Source: Anaerolineales bacterium
Lineage (GTDB): Bacteria > Chloroflexota > Anaerolineae > Anaerolineales > E44-bin32
Direction: 5' to 3'
Length of the DNA: 5,128 nucleotides
Assembly: GCA_030642885.1 (NCBI GenBank)
Contig: DAOWMX010000176.1
Span: 1 to 5,128, forward strand
Both the position numbers and the translations under genes were made by a program. This document shows, one piece after another, positions 1 through 5,128 of the stretch. A model generated the notes under the pieces. That model made no database searches. It saw only the letters and a program-made list of their open reading frames with translations, and was not told the DNA's origin. Numbering within the stretch: the stretch's first letter is position 1; the number at the start of each line of letters is the position of its first letter.

Positions 1-633
1 GATTCTTCCACGATCCAACAAAGGACCCGCACTCTCCTGGGCGAGTATAAGCTGCTGGAATCTGCAGAACTCCGCCTTGGTCAGTACTCAAAAGGAATGC
101 GACAGAAATTAGCACTCGTGAGAGCTTTGCTGCATGAACCGCAGATTTTGCTTTTAGATGAACCCACTTCAGCGATGGATCCAGAAAGTGCGCACCATGT
201 CCGCAGCAGTATTGTCGAATTGAGGTCAGCCGATCGGGCGATCATAGTATGCACACATAATCTATTTGAGGCGGAGGCTCTCGCAGATCGAATCGCCATC
301 ATCCGTAGAGGAAAGATCATCGCGAACGATAGCCCGGTTGAACTCAAGCGGAAAATGGTTGGAGATCCGGTTATGGAGCTGCGATTAGCGTGTTCTTTGG
401 ACGGAGCGCTCGATCATCTTCCTGAAGGGATTGTAATAATCGCGTCAGGTGATACCTGGGTTCGATACAGCACTTCGCAGCCAGAAGTAGTCAACCCGAA
501 GACCCTGAGTTCGTTAGCGAACGCCGGAATTCCGGTGGTTACGCTCTCCAGGGTCGAGCGTAGCCTGGAGGAAGTTTACCTGCAGGTGGTGAGAGAGGAT
601 GATTCACAAGAGGGGATGGTTGATGGCCACTGA
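1..633 (+). CDS. ABC transporter ATP-binding protein, C-terminal part (5' end outside window)
   Basis: This is the energising subunit of an ABC exporter; it hydrolyses ATP on the cytoplasmic face of the membrane. The frame is open from base 1, giving 210 visible residues, so the Walker A and Q-loop lie upstream of the window. Visible motifs in order: variant ABC signature YSKGMRQK (residues 29-36), Walker B ILLLDEP with catalytic Glu54, D-loop SAMDP, and the H-loop His86 in VCTHNLFEAEALADR. The KGMRQK form of the signature is typical of ATPases that partner ABC-2 permeases (NatA/CcmA-like families). About 100 residues follow the nucleotide-binding core and end in LEEVYLQVV, the usual C-terminal tail of this group. 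The internal ATG at base 97 lies inside the signature motif and is not a true start. The gene overlaps the next permease gene by 11 bases, so the two are almost certainly co-translated. The substrate cannot be told from the ATPase. Confidence 0.95.
   Translation, partial: DSSTIQQRTRTLLGEYKLLESAELRLGQYSKGMRQKLALVRALLHEPQILLLDEPTSAMDPESAHHVRSSIVELRSADRAIIVCTHNLFEAEALADRIAIIRRGKIIANDSPVELKRKMVGDPVMELRLACSLDGALDHLPEGIVIIASGDTWVRYSTSQPEVVNPKTLSSLANAGIPVVTLSRVERSLEEVYLQVVREDDSQEGMVDGH
608..615 (+). promoter_or_regulatory. Ribosome binding site deciding the permease start
   Basis: The purine-rich AAGAGGGG lies inside the end of the ATPase gene, 7 bases before ATG 623. This supports ATG 623 over the in-frame ATG at 599 and implies translational coupling across the 11-base overlap. 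Confidence 0.7.
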
Positions 634-2065
634 GACTTCGGCCCCTACTTCTCTGTTTAGTGGTGCATGGATCGTCGCCCGCCGGGAAATCAGAGATCAG
701 TTTCGGGATTGGCGAGTTCTGGCGCCGATTCTTCTGCTGACTTTGTTCTTCCCAATATTGATGAACTTCACAGCAAGTCAGGCGGTTGACTTCGTAGGCC
801 GTTACGGTGCGCCGATCATTGGTGACCGCCTGATCCCTTTCCTGTTAATGATTGTCGGTTTTTTTCCAATCTCGATTTCAATCGTTATCGCTTTGGAGAG
901 CTTCGCCGGGGAGCGCGAAAGACAAACTTTAGAGCCGCTTCTGGCGACTCCTTTATCCGATGGCCAGCTTTACCTGGGGAAGACGGCAGCTTCACTTGTT
1001 CCTCCGCTAGCGGCGGCATACTTGGGCATTACCGTCTATCTGATTGGGTTATTGGTTAAATTACAGTGGGTTCCTTCACCTCAGTTGTTGATCCAGATCC
1101 TTTCGCTAACTACAATCCAAGCGATGGTCATGGTCAGCGGCGCAGTCGTGATCTCATCATTGACCACTTCTGTCCGTGCCGCGAACTTATTAGCTTCCTT
1201 TATTATCATTCCAGTGGCTATGCTGATCATGGGTGAAAGCATGATCATGTTCTGGGGACGCTACCACATTCTGTGGTGGATCGTACTCGCCCTGATGCTC
1301 ATCGCGATTGTCCTGACACGGATGGGGCTGCGACTCTTCAATCGTGAGGAGCTCCTTGCCCGCGAGCTTGATGTGATTGATCTACGCGGGACAGGTAGGC
1401 GTTTCTGGTCTTCGTTTCTCTCAGGTGCTCGGAATCCCATAGATTGGTATGGTGGATTATTCTCGAAGTCGTTAAAGCGCATGAGGTTTCCAATACTCAT
1501 AACTTCAGCAATTCTATTGACAGGCTTCCTTGTGGGGTTTAAACAAGCAGAGGTGTTTAAACTGCCAGCTGAGATTTTTCAAGTGAGTGCGTTTGATAAA
1601 GATTGGCTGGAGATCTTGCGTGGATTTGGGATGCTTACGCCCAGCGGTGTGGTAAAGGTTCTCTGGGCGAATATTCGAGCGCTCCTCCTGGCGACGATTT
1701 TGGGTGCTTTTACTTTCGGCGTCCTGGCGGAAATTCTCCTGATGGCACCCATGGCGATTACAGGATATTTCGCGGGATCCTTGACGCAGGCCGGGCTGGG
1801 CGCCTCCCAGTACATAACCGCGCTTGTGTTACCGCATGCGATATTTGAGGTTCCCGCTGCGATCCTCGCCGGTGCGGCTATCTTGCAGCTGGGAATGGCT
1901 GCGATTAGCCTTCCTAAGGGGAGCTCGTTGGGAGATGGTTGGACAACTTCGCTTGCAGAATGGGCAAGAATTTCGATCGGAATTGTCCTGCCGCTCCTTA
2001 TTGCCGCAGCGTTTCTCGAGGTATTTATTACCCCGCGCATCGCTGTATGGCTGCTTTCCGGATAA
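623..2065 (+). CDS. ABC-2 type permease fused to a SpoIIM-like membrane domain
   Basis: This is the membrane subunit of the exporter. I start it at ATG 623 (480 aa, MATETSAPTS) because AAGAGGGG (608-615) sits 7 bases upstream; an ATG at 599 in the same frame lacks a comparable site. The N-terminal half (about residues 1-260) is an ABC-2/NatB-like permease: WIVARREIRDQFRDWR, a membrane helix at about 32-50, a second at about 70-91, then the hallmark cytoplasmic segment GERERQTLEPLLATPLS and several further helices. After a polar linker, residues about 287-480 resemble the SpoIIM (DUF95) family: VLWANIRALL (Asn350), FGVLAEILLMAP, LPHAIFEVPAAILAGAA (His405, Glu409), and a final helix with IAAAFLEVFITP. 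SpoIIM normally exists as a separate protein. The frame is uninterrupted across the junction, so a sequencing fusion is unlikely. It is likely coupled to the ATPase. Export direction is inferred from the family; the substrate is unknown. Confidence 0.9.
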   Translation: MATETSAPTSLFSGAWIVARREIRDQFRDWRVLAPILLLTLFFPILMNFTASQAVDFVGRYGAPIIGDRLIPFLLMIVGFFPISISIVIALESFAGERERQTLEPLLATPLSDGQLYLGKTAASLVPPLAAAYLGITVYLIGLLVKLQWVPSPQLLIQILSLTTIQAMVMVSGAVVISSLTTSVRAANLLASFIIIPVAMLIMGESMIMFWGRYHILWWIVLALMLIAIVLTRMGLRLFNREELLARELDVIDLRGTGRRFWSSFLSGARNPIDWYGGLFSKSLKRMRFPILITSAILLTGFLVGFKQAEVFKLPAEIFQVSAFDKDWLEILRGFGMLTPSGVVKVLWANIRALLLATILGAFTFGVLAEILLMAPMAITGYFAGSLTQAGLGASQYITALVLPHAIFEVPAAILAGAAILQLGMAAISLPKGSSLGDGWTTSLAEWARISIGIVLPLLIAAAFLEVFITPRIAVWLLSG

Positions 2066-2071
2066 TAAACT

Positions 2072-2827
2072 ATGCCTGAAATAATCATCCTCGGCTCTGC
2101 TGCAGCAATCCCCGACCTTGAGCATGATAATTCGCACATGATTATCCAAACAGGGGATGGAACCGTATTGATCGATTGCGGCACCGCGCCTATGCTGCGA
2201 CTCGAGCGTGTAGGTATTCCATTGGGGGATATCACGGATATTATCCTGACACATTTCCATCCAGATCATATTAGCGGCTTGCCTCTGCTCCTCATGAGCA
2301 TGTGGCTTGAGGGGCGGCGCGATGCTTTACGCATATTTGGGCTGCATCATTGTTTAAAGAGGGTCGAGGATTTAATGGGCTTTTACCAATGGGGTGATTG
2401 GCCGGGCTTCTTCCCCGTGGCATTTCATCGCCTTCCGGAGAATGAGCGTGTGCGAGTCCTCGAACAAGGTGAGGTGACGATTTATTCCTCGCCAGTGTGT
2501 CACGTAATCCCAACGATCGGCTTACGAGTTGAGGCTAAGTCAACTGGGGGGGTAATCGCATATTCATGCGATACAGAGCCTTGTCAGGCGGTTACCAACC
2601 TCGCCCAGGGGGCAGGTGTGCTTATTCATGAAGCCACTGGTGAAAGCGTCGGTCACTCATCAGCCGCTCAGGCAGGAGCAGCAGCCCGCGATGCTGGAGT
2701 GGAGAGCTTAATTCTGATTCACTACCCTGTAGGTGATTCTGATGTAGCTAAGCTGGTGGAAGAGGCGAGGGGTACGTTCTCAAGGGATATCCGCCTGGCT
2801 GAGGATTTCATGAAGATTGAATTCTGA
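2072..2827 (+). CDS. MBL-fold metal-dependent hydrolase, RNase Z-like
   Basis: This is a cytoplasmic metallo-beta-lactamase-fold hydrolase of 251 aa, predicted to bind two metal ions. The sequence opens with the beta strand IIILGSAAAIP and has VLIDCGTAP. The metal motif is THFHPDHISGLP (His61, His63, Asp65, His66). Later ligands are His144 (SSPVCHV), Asp167 (IAYSCDTEP) and His217 (LILIHYP). The segment GHSSAAQAGAAA (His195) before that last strand matches the HST region of RNase Z and its relatives. The protein is shorter than a typical RNase Z of about 300 aa, and I see no clear tRNA-binding flexible arm, so tRNA 3' processing should not be assumed. It starts 6 bases after the permease stop with only a weak ribosome binding site, so translational coupling is likely. 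An intrinsic terminator follows, making it the last gene of the operon. The substrate is unknown. Confidence 0.92.
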   Translation: MPEIIILGSAAAIPDLEHDNSHMIIQTGDGTVLIDCGTAPMLRLERVGIPLGDITDIILTHFHPDHISGLPLLLMSMWLEGRRDALRIFGLHHCLKRVEDLMGFYQWGDWPGFFPVAFHRLPENERVRVLEQGEVTIYSSPVCHVIPTIGLRVEAKSTGGVIAYSCDTEPCQAVTNLAQGAGVLIHEATGESVGHSSAAQAGAAARDAGVESLILIHYPVGDSDVAKLVEEARGTFSRDIRLAEDFMKIEF

Positions 2828-2834
2828 CAATTAT

Positions 2835-2860
2835 CCTGAGAGGGGGGTTCAGGTTTTTTT
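2835..2860 (+). terminator. Intrinsic terminator of the ABC/MBL operon
   Basis: CCTGAG (2835-2840) pairs with TTCAGG (2848-2853; five Watson-Crick pairs plus one G-T), enclosing the loop AGGGGGG and followed by seven T (2854-2860). It begins 8 bases after the MBL stop codon. Its 3' arm and T-run overlap the final codons and stop of the convergent 69-aa gene. Read on the - strand, the hairpin is followed by ATAATTGTC rather than a T-run, so it probably works only in the + direction. Confidence 0.8.
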
Positions 2861-3058
2861 AGTTGTCCGCACGAGAGTCGCGTGAAGATAGTGGAAGTCT
2901 CCGCGAGGTGGAACGAGATCGATTACTTCAATTACCTCGAAATCGCTTGAACCAAGCGAGATCACATCTCCTTGGTGTGGTGATGTTTCGCTGTTTAGAA
3001 TCGCTCCCGGATGATCTTCTCCCGGAACGACGTAACTCACTTTGTAGATTGCGGGCAT
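2849..3058 (-). CDS. Conserved-looking small protein of unknown function (69 aa)
   Basis: I do not recognise this family. The start is well supported: GAGGTG lies 5 bases before the ATG, and the gene begins only 9 bases after the stop of the upstream cyclic-nucleotide-binding gene; that stop (TGA) is part of the ribosome binding site, so the two are likely coupled. The protein has alternating hydrophobic and polar residues suggesting a small beta-rich fold: YKVSYVV, then GEDHPGAIL, GDVISLGSSDFEVIEVIDLV, PPRGDFHYLHATLV, and a basic tail RTTKKT. It has no signal peptide, membrane helix or cysteine pair, so it is probably cytoplasmic. The GD-V-xxG-xFEVxEVxxL spacing resembles small SH3-like or OB-like barrels, but that is only an impression. 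Its stop codon lies within the terminator of the convergent operon. The overlapping + strand frame is less protein-like. Confidence 0.75.
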   Translation of the reverse strand: MPAIYKVSYVVPGEDHPGAILNSETSPHQGDVISLGSSDFEVIEVIDLVPPRGDFHYLHATLVRTTKKT

Positions 3059-3067
3059 TTTTACACC

Positions 3068-3514
3068 TCAGCGGTCGGCAAAGTGGCGATGACGGAGTTT
3101 GAAGGATAGGTCAGCTGCGATGTTGCGCATGACAACGTACCCCAGGTGGTGGTTTTCCTCGCATTCTTGCTCGAAGTCCTCACAATGGATCATAAGCACC
3201 TTCGTCGGACCGGAAGCCGCGCGCACCGTTGCCGAGCGAGGGCCGTGGTCCACCAGTGCCATCTCACCGAATATTTGACCTTTACCCAGGTGGACGATGG
3301 TGCGGGGAGATTGCTCCGGTGCAGTTCCACTGTGGAGAACTTCAACGAATCCATCCAGGACAATGTAGAGGTCCTCTCCGGTTTCGCCCTGTTGCGTGAT
3401 GACATCACCGTTTTTAAATGTGATTTCTTTGCAGATTAGGGAAATAGCCTGCAGCTCGGCAGGAGTGATGCCTTCAAATAACTCGACGGACCCGAGAACC
3501 TCTGTATGGTCCAT
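3068..3514 (-). CDS. Stand-alone cyclic nucleotide-binding domain protein (Crp/PKA-type)
   Basis: This 148-aa protein is essentially one cNMP-binding domain. The start ATG is preceded by GGAGGG four bases upstream. The N-terminal helical stretch with LFEGITPAELQAIS is followed by the beta roll: GDVITQQGETGEDLYIVLDG (about 36-55). The phosphate-binding cassette is FGEMALVDHGPRSATVRA (82-99), with both key ligand contacts present: Glu84, which binds the ribose, and Arg93, which binds the cyclic phosphate. The cassette is close to the cAMP-competent consensus, so it probably really binds cAMP or cGMP. About 45 residues of C-terminal helices follow, with no helix-turn-helix, so it is not a normal Crp/Fnr transcription factor. 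It must act through a partner protein. It is co-transcribed with the unknown 69-aa gene and divergent from hsp20, making the small protein one candidate partner (inference). Confidence 0.93.
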   Translation of the reverse strand: MDHTEVLGSVELFEGITPAELQAISLICKEITFKNGDVITQQGETGEDLYIVLDGFVEVLHSGTAPEQSPRTIVHLGKGQIFGEMALVDHGPRSATVRAASGPTKVLMIHCEDFEQECEENHHLGYVVMRNIAADLSFKLRHRHFADR

Positions 3515-3568
3515 AGTACCCTCCGACGCTGTACCAAAGGACAGCTAATCGATTTTCGTCTTCATGAA

Positions 3569-3597
3569 ATTGTACTTTAAGTTGCTTAGGATACCAA
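3569..3597 (-). promoter_or_regulatory. Sigma-70-like promoter of the cNMP-binding operon
   Basis: Read on the - strand: TTGGTA (-35, at 3592-3597), a 17-base spacer, then TACAAT (-10, at 3569-3574; five of six matches to TATAAT). Predicted transcription start is near 3562, giving a leader of about 48 bases. An overlapping alternative, TTGTTT (3610-3615) with TATCCT (3588-3593) at 16-base spacing, is weaker. Confidence 0.55.
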
Positions 3598-3620
3598 CCC
3601 AATAGGTTAAAACAATTGGG
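3598..3620. repeat. Inverted repeat CCCAAT-N11-ATTGGG upstream of the cNMP operon promoter
   Basis: Perfect 6-base arms (3598-3603 and 3615-3620) separated by 11 bases. It directly abuts the -35 box of the - strand promoter, on its upstream side, which is where an activator might bind. There is no T-run, so it is not a terminator. Short arms make chance occurrence possible. Confidence 0.35.
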
Positions 3621-3742
3621 CCTCACTTAGGTATGGAGAACTGCTTTTCAGAACGTTGGAAGGGGTTTTAGCGTGGTGTGAATAGTCTTTAGCAGACCCG
3701 AGATGGCCGCAATTTCGCTGTTTCTTTGAAGGTGCCCCGCTG

Positions 3743-3751
3743 TGGTAGAAT
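3743..3751 (+). promoter_or_regulatory. Extended -10 promoter of hsp20
   Basis: TGGTAGAAT combines an upstream TG dinucleotide with TAGAAT (3746-3751; five of six matches to TATAAT). No good -35 box lies at 16-18 bases: TTGAAG at 3726-3731 is only 14 bases away. Predicted start is near 3758, giving a leader of about 36 bases. No match to a sigma-32-type heat-shock promoter was found. Confidence 0.5.
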
Positions 3752-3759
3752 GATTTATG

Positions 3760-3780
3760 TTCGGTTGCAGACGCTCCGAA
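3760..3780 (+). promoter_or_regulatory. Leader hairpin abutting the hsp20 ribosome binding site
   Basis: TTCGG (3760-3764) pairs with CCGAA (3776-3780). Inside, GC (3767-3768) can pair with GC (3773-3774) around an AGAC tetraloop. The hairpin would sit at the extreme 5' end of the predicted mRNA, and its last base is the first base of the AAGGTG ribosome binding site (3780-3785). It may stabilise the message or modulate ribosome access; a temperature-sensing role is speculative. Confidence 0.4.
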
Positions 3781-3793
3781 AGGTGTGCGAATC

Positions 3794-4216
3794 ATGGATA
3801 AGGAGTACGATTCAAAACAATGGGTGGTGAAGATGTCGGGTGAGAGTGACGCCTGGGATCGACAGGCCTTAGAAGGTTTGGGTTGGCGGGTTGTACGGGG
3901 ATCCAACGCTTGGCGTCCCCCTACCGATGTTTTGGAAACAGATGATGAGATTGTCGTGGTTGTTGAGATTGCCGGCATGCGGGGACTGAATATATCTGTA
4001 ATCTTTGAGCGTCAGATCTTATCTATCCGCGGAACCCGTCCAGATACAAACATTTGTCGAACTTATCACCAGATGGAAATCGATTACGGCGAATTCGCTT
4101 CCGAGGTTAAAGTTCCGTTACGGGTTGATTCTGACAAGATCGAAGCAACGTACAGCGATGGTTTTTTAAAGGTCGTTCTCCCCAAAGCAACCCCCCGTGA
4201 GATAGATATCAAGTGA
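3794..4216 (+). CDS. Hsp20/alpha-crystallin family small heat-shock protein
   Basis: This is an ATP-independent holdase that binds unfolding proteins in the cytoplasm, usually as large oligomers. I start it at ATG 3794 (140 aa, MDKEYDSKQW) because AAGGTG lies 8 bases upstream; the GTG at 3785 overlaps that site, and ATG 3833 is a less likely alternative. A short N-terminal arm with WDRQALEGLGWRVVRG leads into the alpha-crystallin domain from about residue 40: WRPPTDVLETDDEIVVVVEI, AGMRGLNISV, LSIRGTRP, then YGEFASEVKVPLRVD. The family hallmark A-x-x-x-x-G-x-L appears as ATYSDGFLKVVLPK. The tail ends in IDIK, an I-x-I motif that normally docks into a neighbouring subunit. The length is typical of bacterial Hsp20. 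It is divergent from the cNMP operon and followed by lon in the same direction, a protein quality-control pairing. Confidence 0.95.
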   Translation: MDKEYDSKQWVVKMSGESDAWDRQALEGLGWRVVRGSNAWRPPTDVLETDDEIVVVVEIAGMRGLNISVIFERQILSIRGTRPDTNICRTYHQMEIDYGEFASEVKVPLRVDSDKIEATYSDGFLKVVLPKATPREIDIK

Positions 4217-4324
4217 TGACGGAAAATTTGATATCAAGGACATCAGAGAAGAGAGACAGCAGGGAGTATTATTGCCTTAGAAGAGCTTGTTTTTTTATTG
4301 GAACCCATTGACGCTGAGGAAAGT
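4217..4324 (+). other. hsp20-lon spacer without a terminator
   Basis: No stable hairpin precedes the only T-run (4290-4296), so read-through from hsp20 into lon is likely. TATTAT (4267-4272) could serve as a -10 box but has no suitable -35 partner, so a separate lon promoter is weakly supported. GATATCAAG occurs twice, 25 bases apart (4205-4213, in the last hsp20 codons, and 4230-4238); the second copy is part of the palindrome TTGATATCAA. Confidence 0.5.
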
Positions 4325-5128
4325 ATGCACAATTTCTCATCACAGATCCCAGTTCACGACGGCGTAGTTGAGGGGGAGCCACAGGAAGTCAATAGTCAGG
4401 GACCTGAGGAATTGCAGATCCCGGAAGATCTTCCGATTTTACCCCTTCGGGGGGTTGTTGTTTATCCACACACTGCCGTGCCGTTAACGATTGGGCAGGC
4501 GCGCTCAATCAAGTTAGTCGATGATGTGTCCGCCAACCATCGCTTGATTGGGCTTGTCGCTTCTCGGAATCCTGAGTTGGATGTTCCTGGACCCGAAGAT
4601 TTGTACTCGTTTGGCACAGTCGCGTCAATTCAGAGGTTGTTTAGGGCGCCGGATGGGACTATTCGTCTTATCGCCAGGGGAATAGCTCGTTTCGAGTTGG
4701 GAGTTTTCACCAGCCATGAACCTTACCTGGTTGCCCGGATCTACCTCCGGCCCGAAAAAGTGGAAGAGAGTGTTGAAATCGAGGCGCAGGTTCGGGCAGC
4801 GAAAGACCTTTTCCAGCAAATTTCGGAGATCGGTCCCTCACTCCCGCGTGAAATCGTCGGGGGTGTCCAGCTTCTTGAAGATCCGCTCCAAGTCGCGTAC
4901 ACGATTGCGAATTTCCAGCGAATGGACCTGAATGATGGGCAGCGCATCCTCGAGGTGGAATCGACGATAGAGAAGCTGCAAATTCTCACTAACCTGCTCA
5001 GCCGTGAAGTCGAGGTACTTTCTCTTGGACAGCAAATTCAGCAGGAAGCGCGAACCGAAATCGAAAAAGTACAGCGCGAATATTTCCTGCGTGAGCAGCT
5101 AAAAGCTATCCAACGTGAACTTGGCGAA
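4325..5128 (+). CDS. lon: ATP-dependent protease Lon (endopeptidase La), N-terminal part, cut by window end
   Basis: Lon is a cytoplasmic hexameric AAA+ serine protease that degrades misfolded and some regulatory proteins. Only 268 residues are visible; full LonA is usually about 780-830, so the ATPase module and Ser-Lys catalytic pair lie downstream. The start ATG 4325 follows TGAGGA with a short 4-base gap. After an acidic, Gln/Glu/Pro-rich extension of about 34 residues comes the LON substrate-binding domain: LPILPLRGVVVYPHTAVPLT (36-55), IGLVASRNPE, then YSFGTVASIQRLFRAPDGTI and RLIARGIARFEL. A helical coiled region follows (LEVESTIEKLQILTNLLSRE, then a Gln/Glu-rich helix) and ends with the strongly conserved REYFLREQLKAIQRELGE just before the AAA+ module. 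The frame is uninterrupted and also open upstream to 4232, but no better start is seen there. It is probably co-transcribed with hsp20. Confidence 0.96.
   Translation, partial: MHNFSSQIPVHDGVVEGEPQEVNSQGPEELQIPEDLPILPLRGVVVYPHTAVPLTIGQARSIKLVDDVSANHRLIGLVASRNPELDVPGPEDLYSFGTVASIQRLFRAPDGTIRLIARGIARFELGVFTSHEPYLVARIYLRPEKVEESVEIEAQVRAAKDLFQQISEIGPSLPREIVGGVQLLEDPLQVAYTIANFQRMDLNDGQRILEVESTIEKLQILTNLLSREVEVLSLGQQIQQEARTEIEKVQREYFLREQLKAIQRELGE

Larger units (their letters stand above)
3515..3793. other. Divergent intergenic region between the cNMP operon and hsp20
   Basis: About 279 bases without a convincing gene. It contains the - strand promoter, the CCCAAT inverted repeat, an extended -10 promoter and leader hairpin for hsp20, and two 8-base palindromes around the predicted - strand transcription start (AATCGATT at 3547-3554 and TTCATGAA at 3561-3568). 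I looked for a CIRCE element (TTAGCACTC-N9-GAGTGCTAA) and found none, so HrcA control is not indicated. Confidence 0.8.

Noticed and set aside
109..117. TTAGCACTC, identical to one arm of the CIRCE heat-shock operator
   Set aside because: It lies inside the ABC ATPase coding region and the second arm GAGTGCTAA is missing.
599..622. Earlier in-frame start (ATG 599) for the permease
   Set aside because: ATG 623 has a clear ribosome binding site at 608-615; the additional eight residues (MIHKRGWL) have no such support.
1579..2235. 218-aa open frame on the - strand
   Set aside because: It is antisense to the SpoIIM-like domain and the MBL start, is rich in Ser, Arg and Ile as antisense frames are, has no recognisable motif, and the + strand genes are strongly supported.
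2863..3102. 79-aa open frame on the + strand
   Set aside because: It begins with TTG right after the terminator T-run, has no ribosome binding site and an Arg/Ser/Leu-rich composition, and overlaps the better supported - strand genes.
3607..3978. 123-aa open frame on the - strand
   Set aside because: It is antisense to the hsp20 N-terminus and the promoter region, is Ser/Thr-rich, and has no family resemblance.
4277..4296. T-run after hsp20 as a possible terminator
   Set aside because: No stable stem precedes the seven T bases; the only pairing (AAG with CTT) would leave a two-base loop.
4232..4324. Lon frame open upstream of ATG 4325
   Set aside because: There is no ATG or GTG with a ribosome binding site in this stretch; the only candidates are rare starts, and Lon needs no longer N-terminus.

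Overview
This window carries seven protein genes (two cut by the window edges), in two transcription blocks on the + strand flanking a two-gene block on the - strand. The base composition is mixed, with no extreme GC skew, and gene spacing is tight. The gene set and protein style suggest a bacterium, most plausibly Chloroflexota of the Anaerolineae type: an ABC-2/SpoIIM fusion permease, a stand-alone cyclic-nucleotide-binding protein, and Hsp20 next to Lon. This placement is inference from general recognition only; no phylogenetic marker is present.

Region 1 (1-2860, + strand) is the end of an operon. It holds the C-terminal part of an ABC ATPase, then an overlapping gene for an unusual permease that joins an ABC-2 (NatB-like) export domain to a SpoIIM-type membrane domain. 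Six bases later comes an RNase Z-like metallo-beta-lactamase-fold hydrolase. A clear intrinsic terminator closes the operon. The first two products should form an exporter of unknown substrate; the hydrolase's link to it is unknown.

Region 2 (2849-3620, - strand) is a two-gene operon converging on region 1. It encodes a stand-alone cyclic-nucleotide-binding domain protein (148 aa, no DNA-binding domain) followed by an unrecognised 69-aa protein. A good sigma-70-like promoter lies upstream, with an inverted repeat just behind its -35 box.

Region 3 (3621-5128, + strand) is transcribed divergently from region 2. An extended -10 promoter and a short leader hairpin precede an Hsp20 small heat-shock protein gene. 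The gene for the ATP-dependent protease Lon follows after about 108 bases with no visible terminator between them, and it runs off the window. This is a protein quality-control pair: a holdase chaperone and a degradative protease.

The most interesting points are the ABC-2/SpoIIM fusion, the unknown small protein paired with an effector-less cNMP sensor, and the leader hairpin abutting the hsp20 ribosome binding site. I see no mobile element, CRISPR array, tRNA or rRNA gene.
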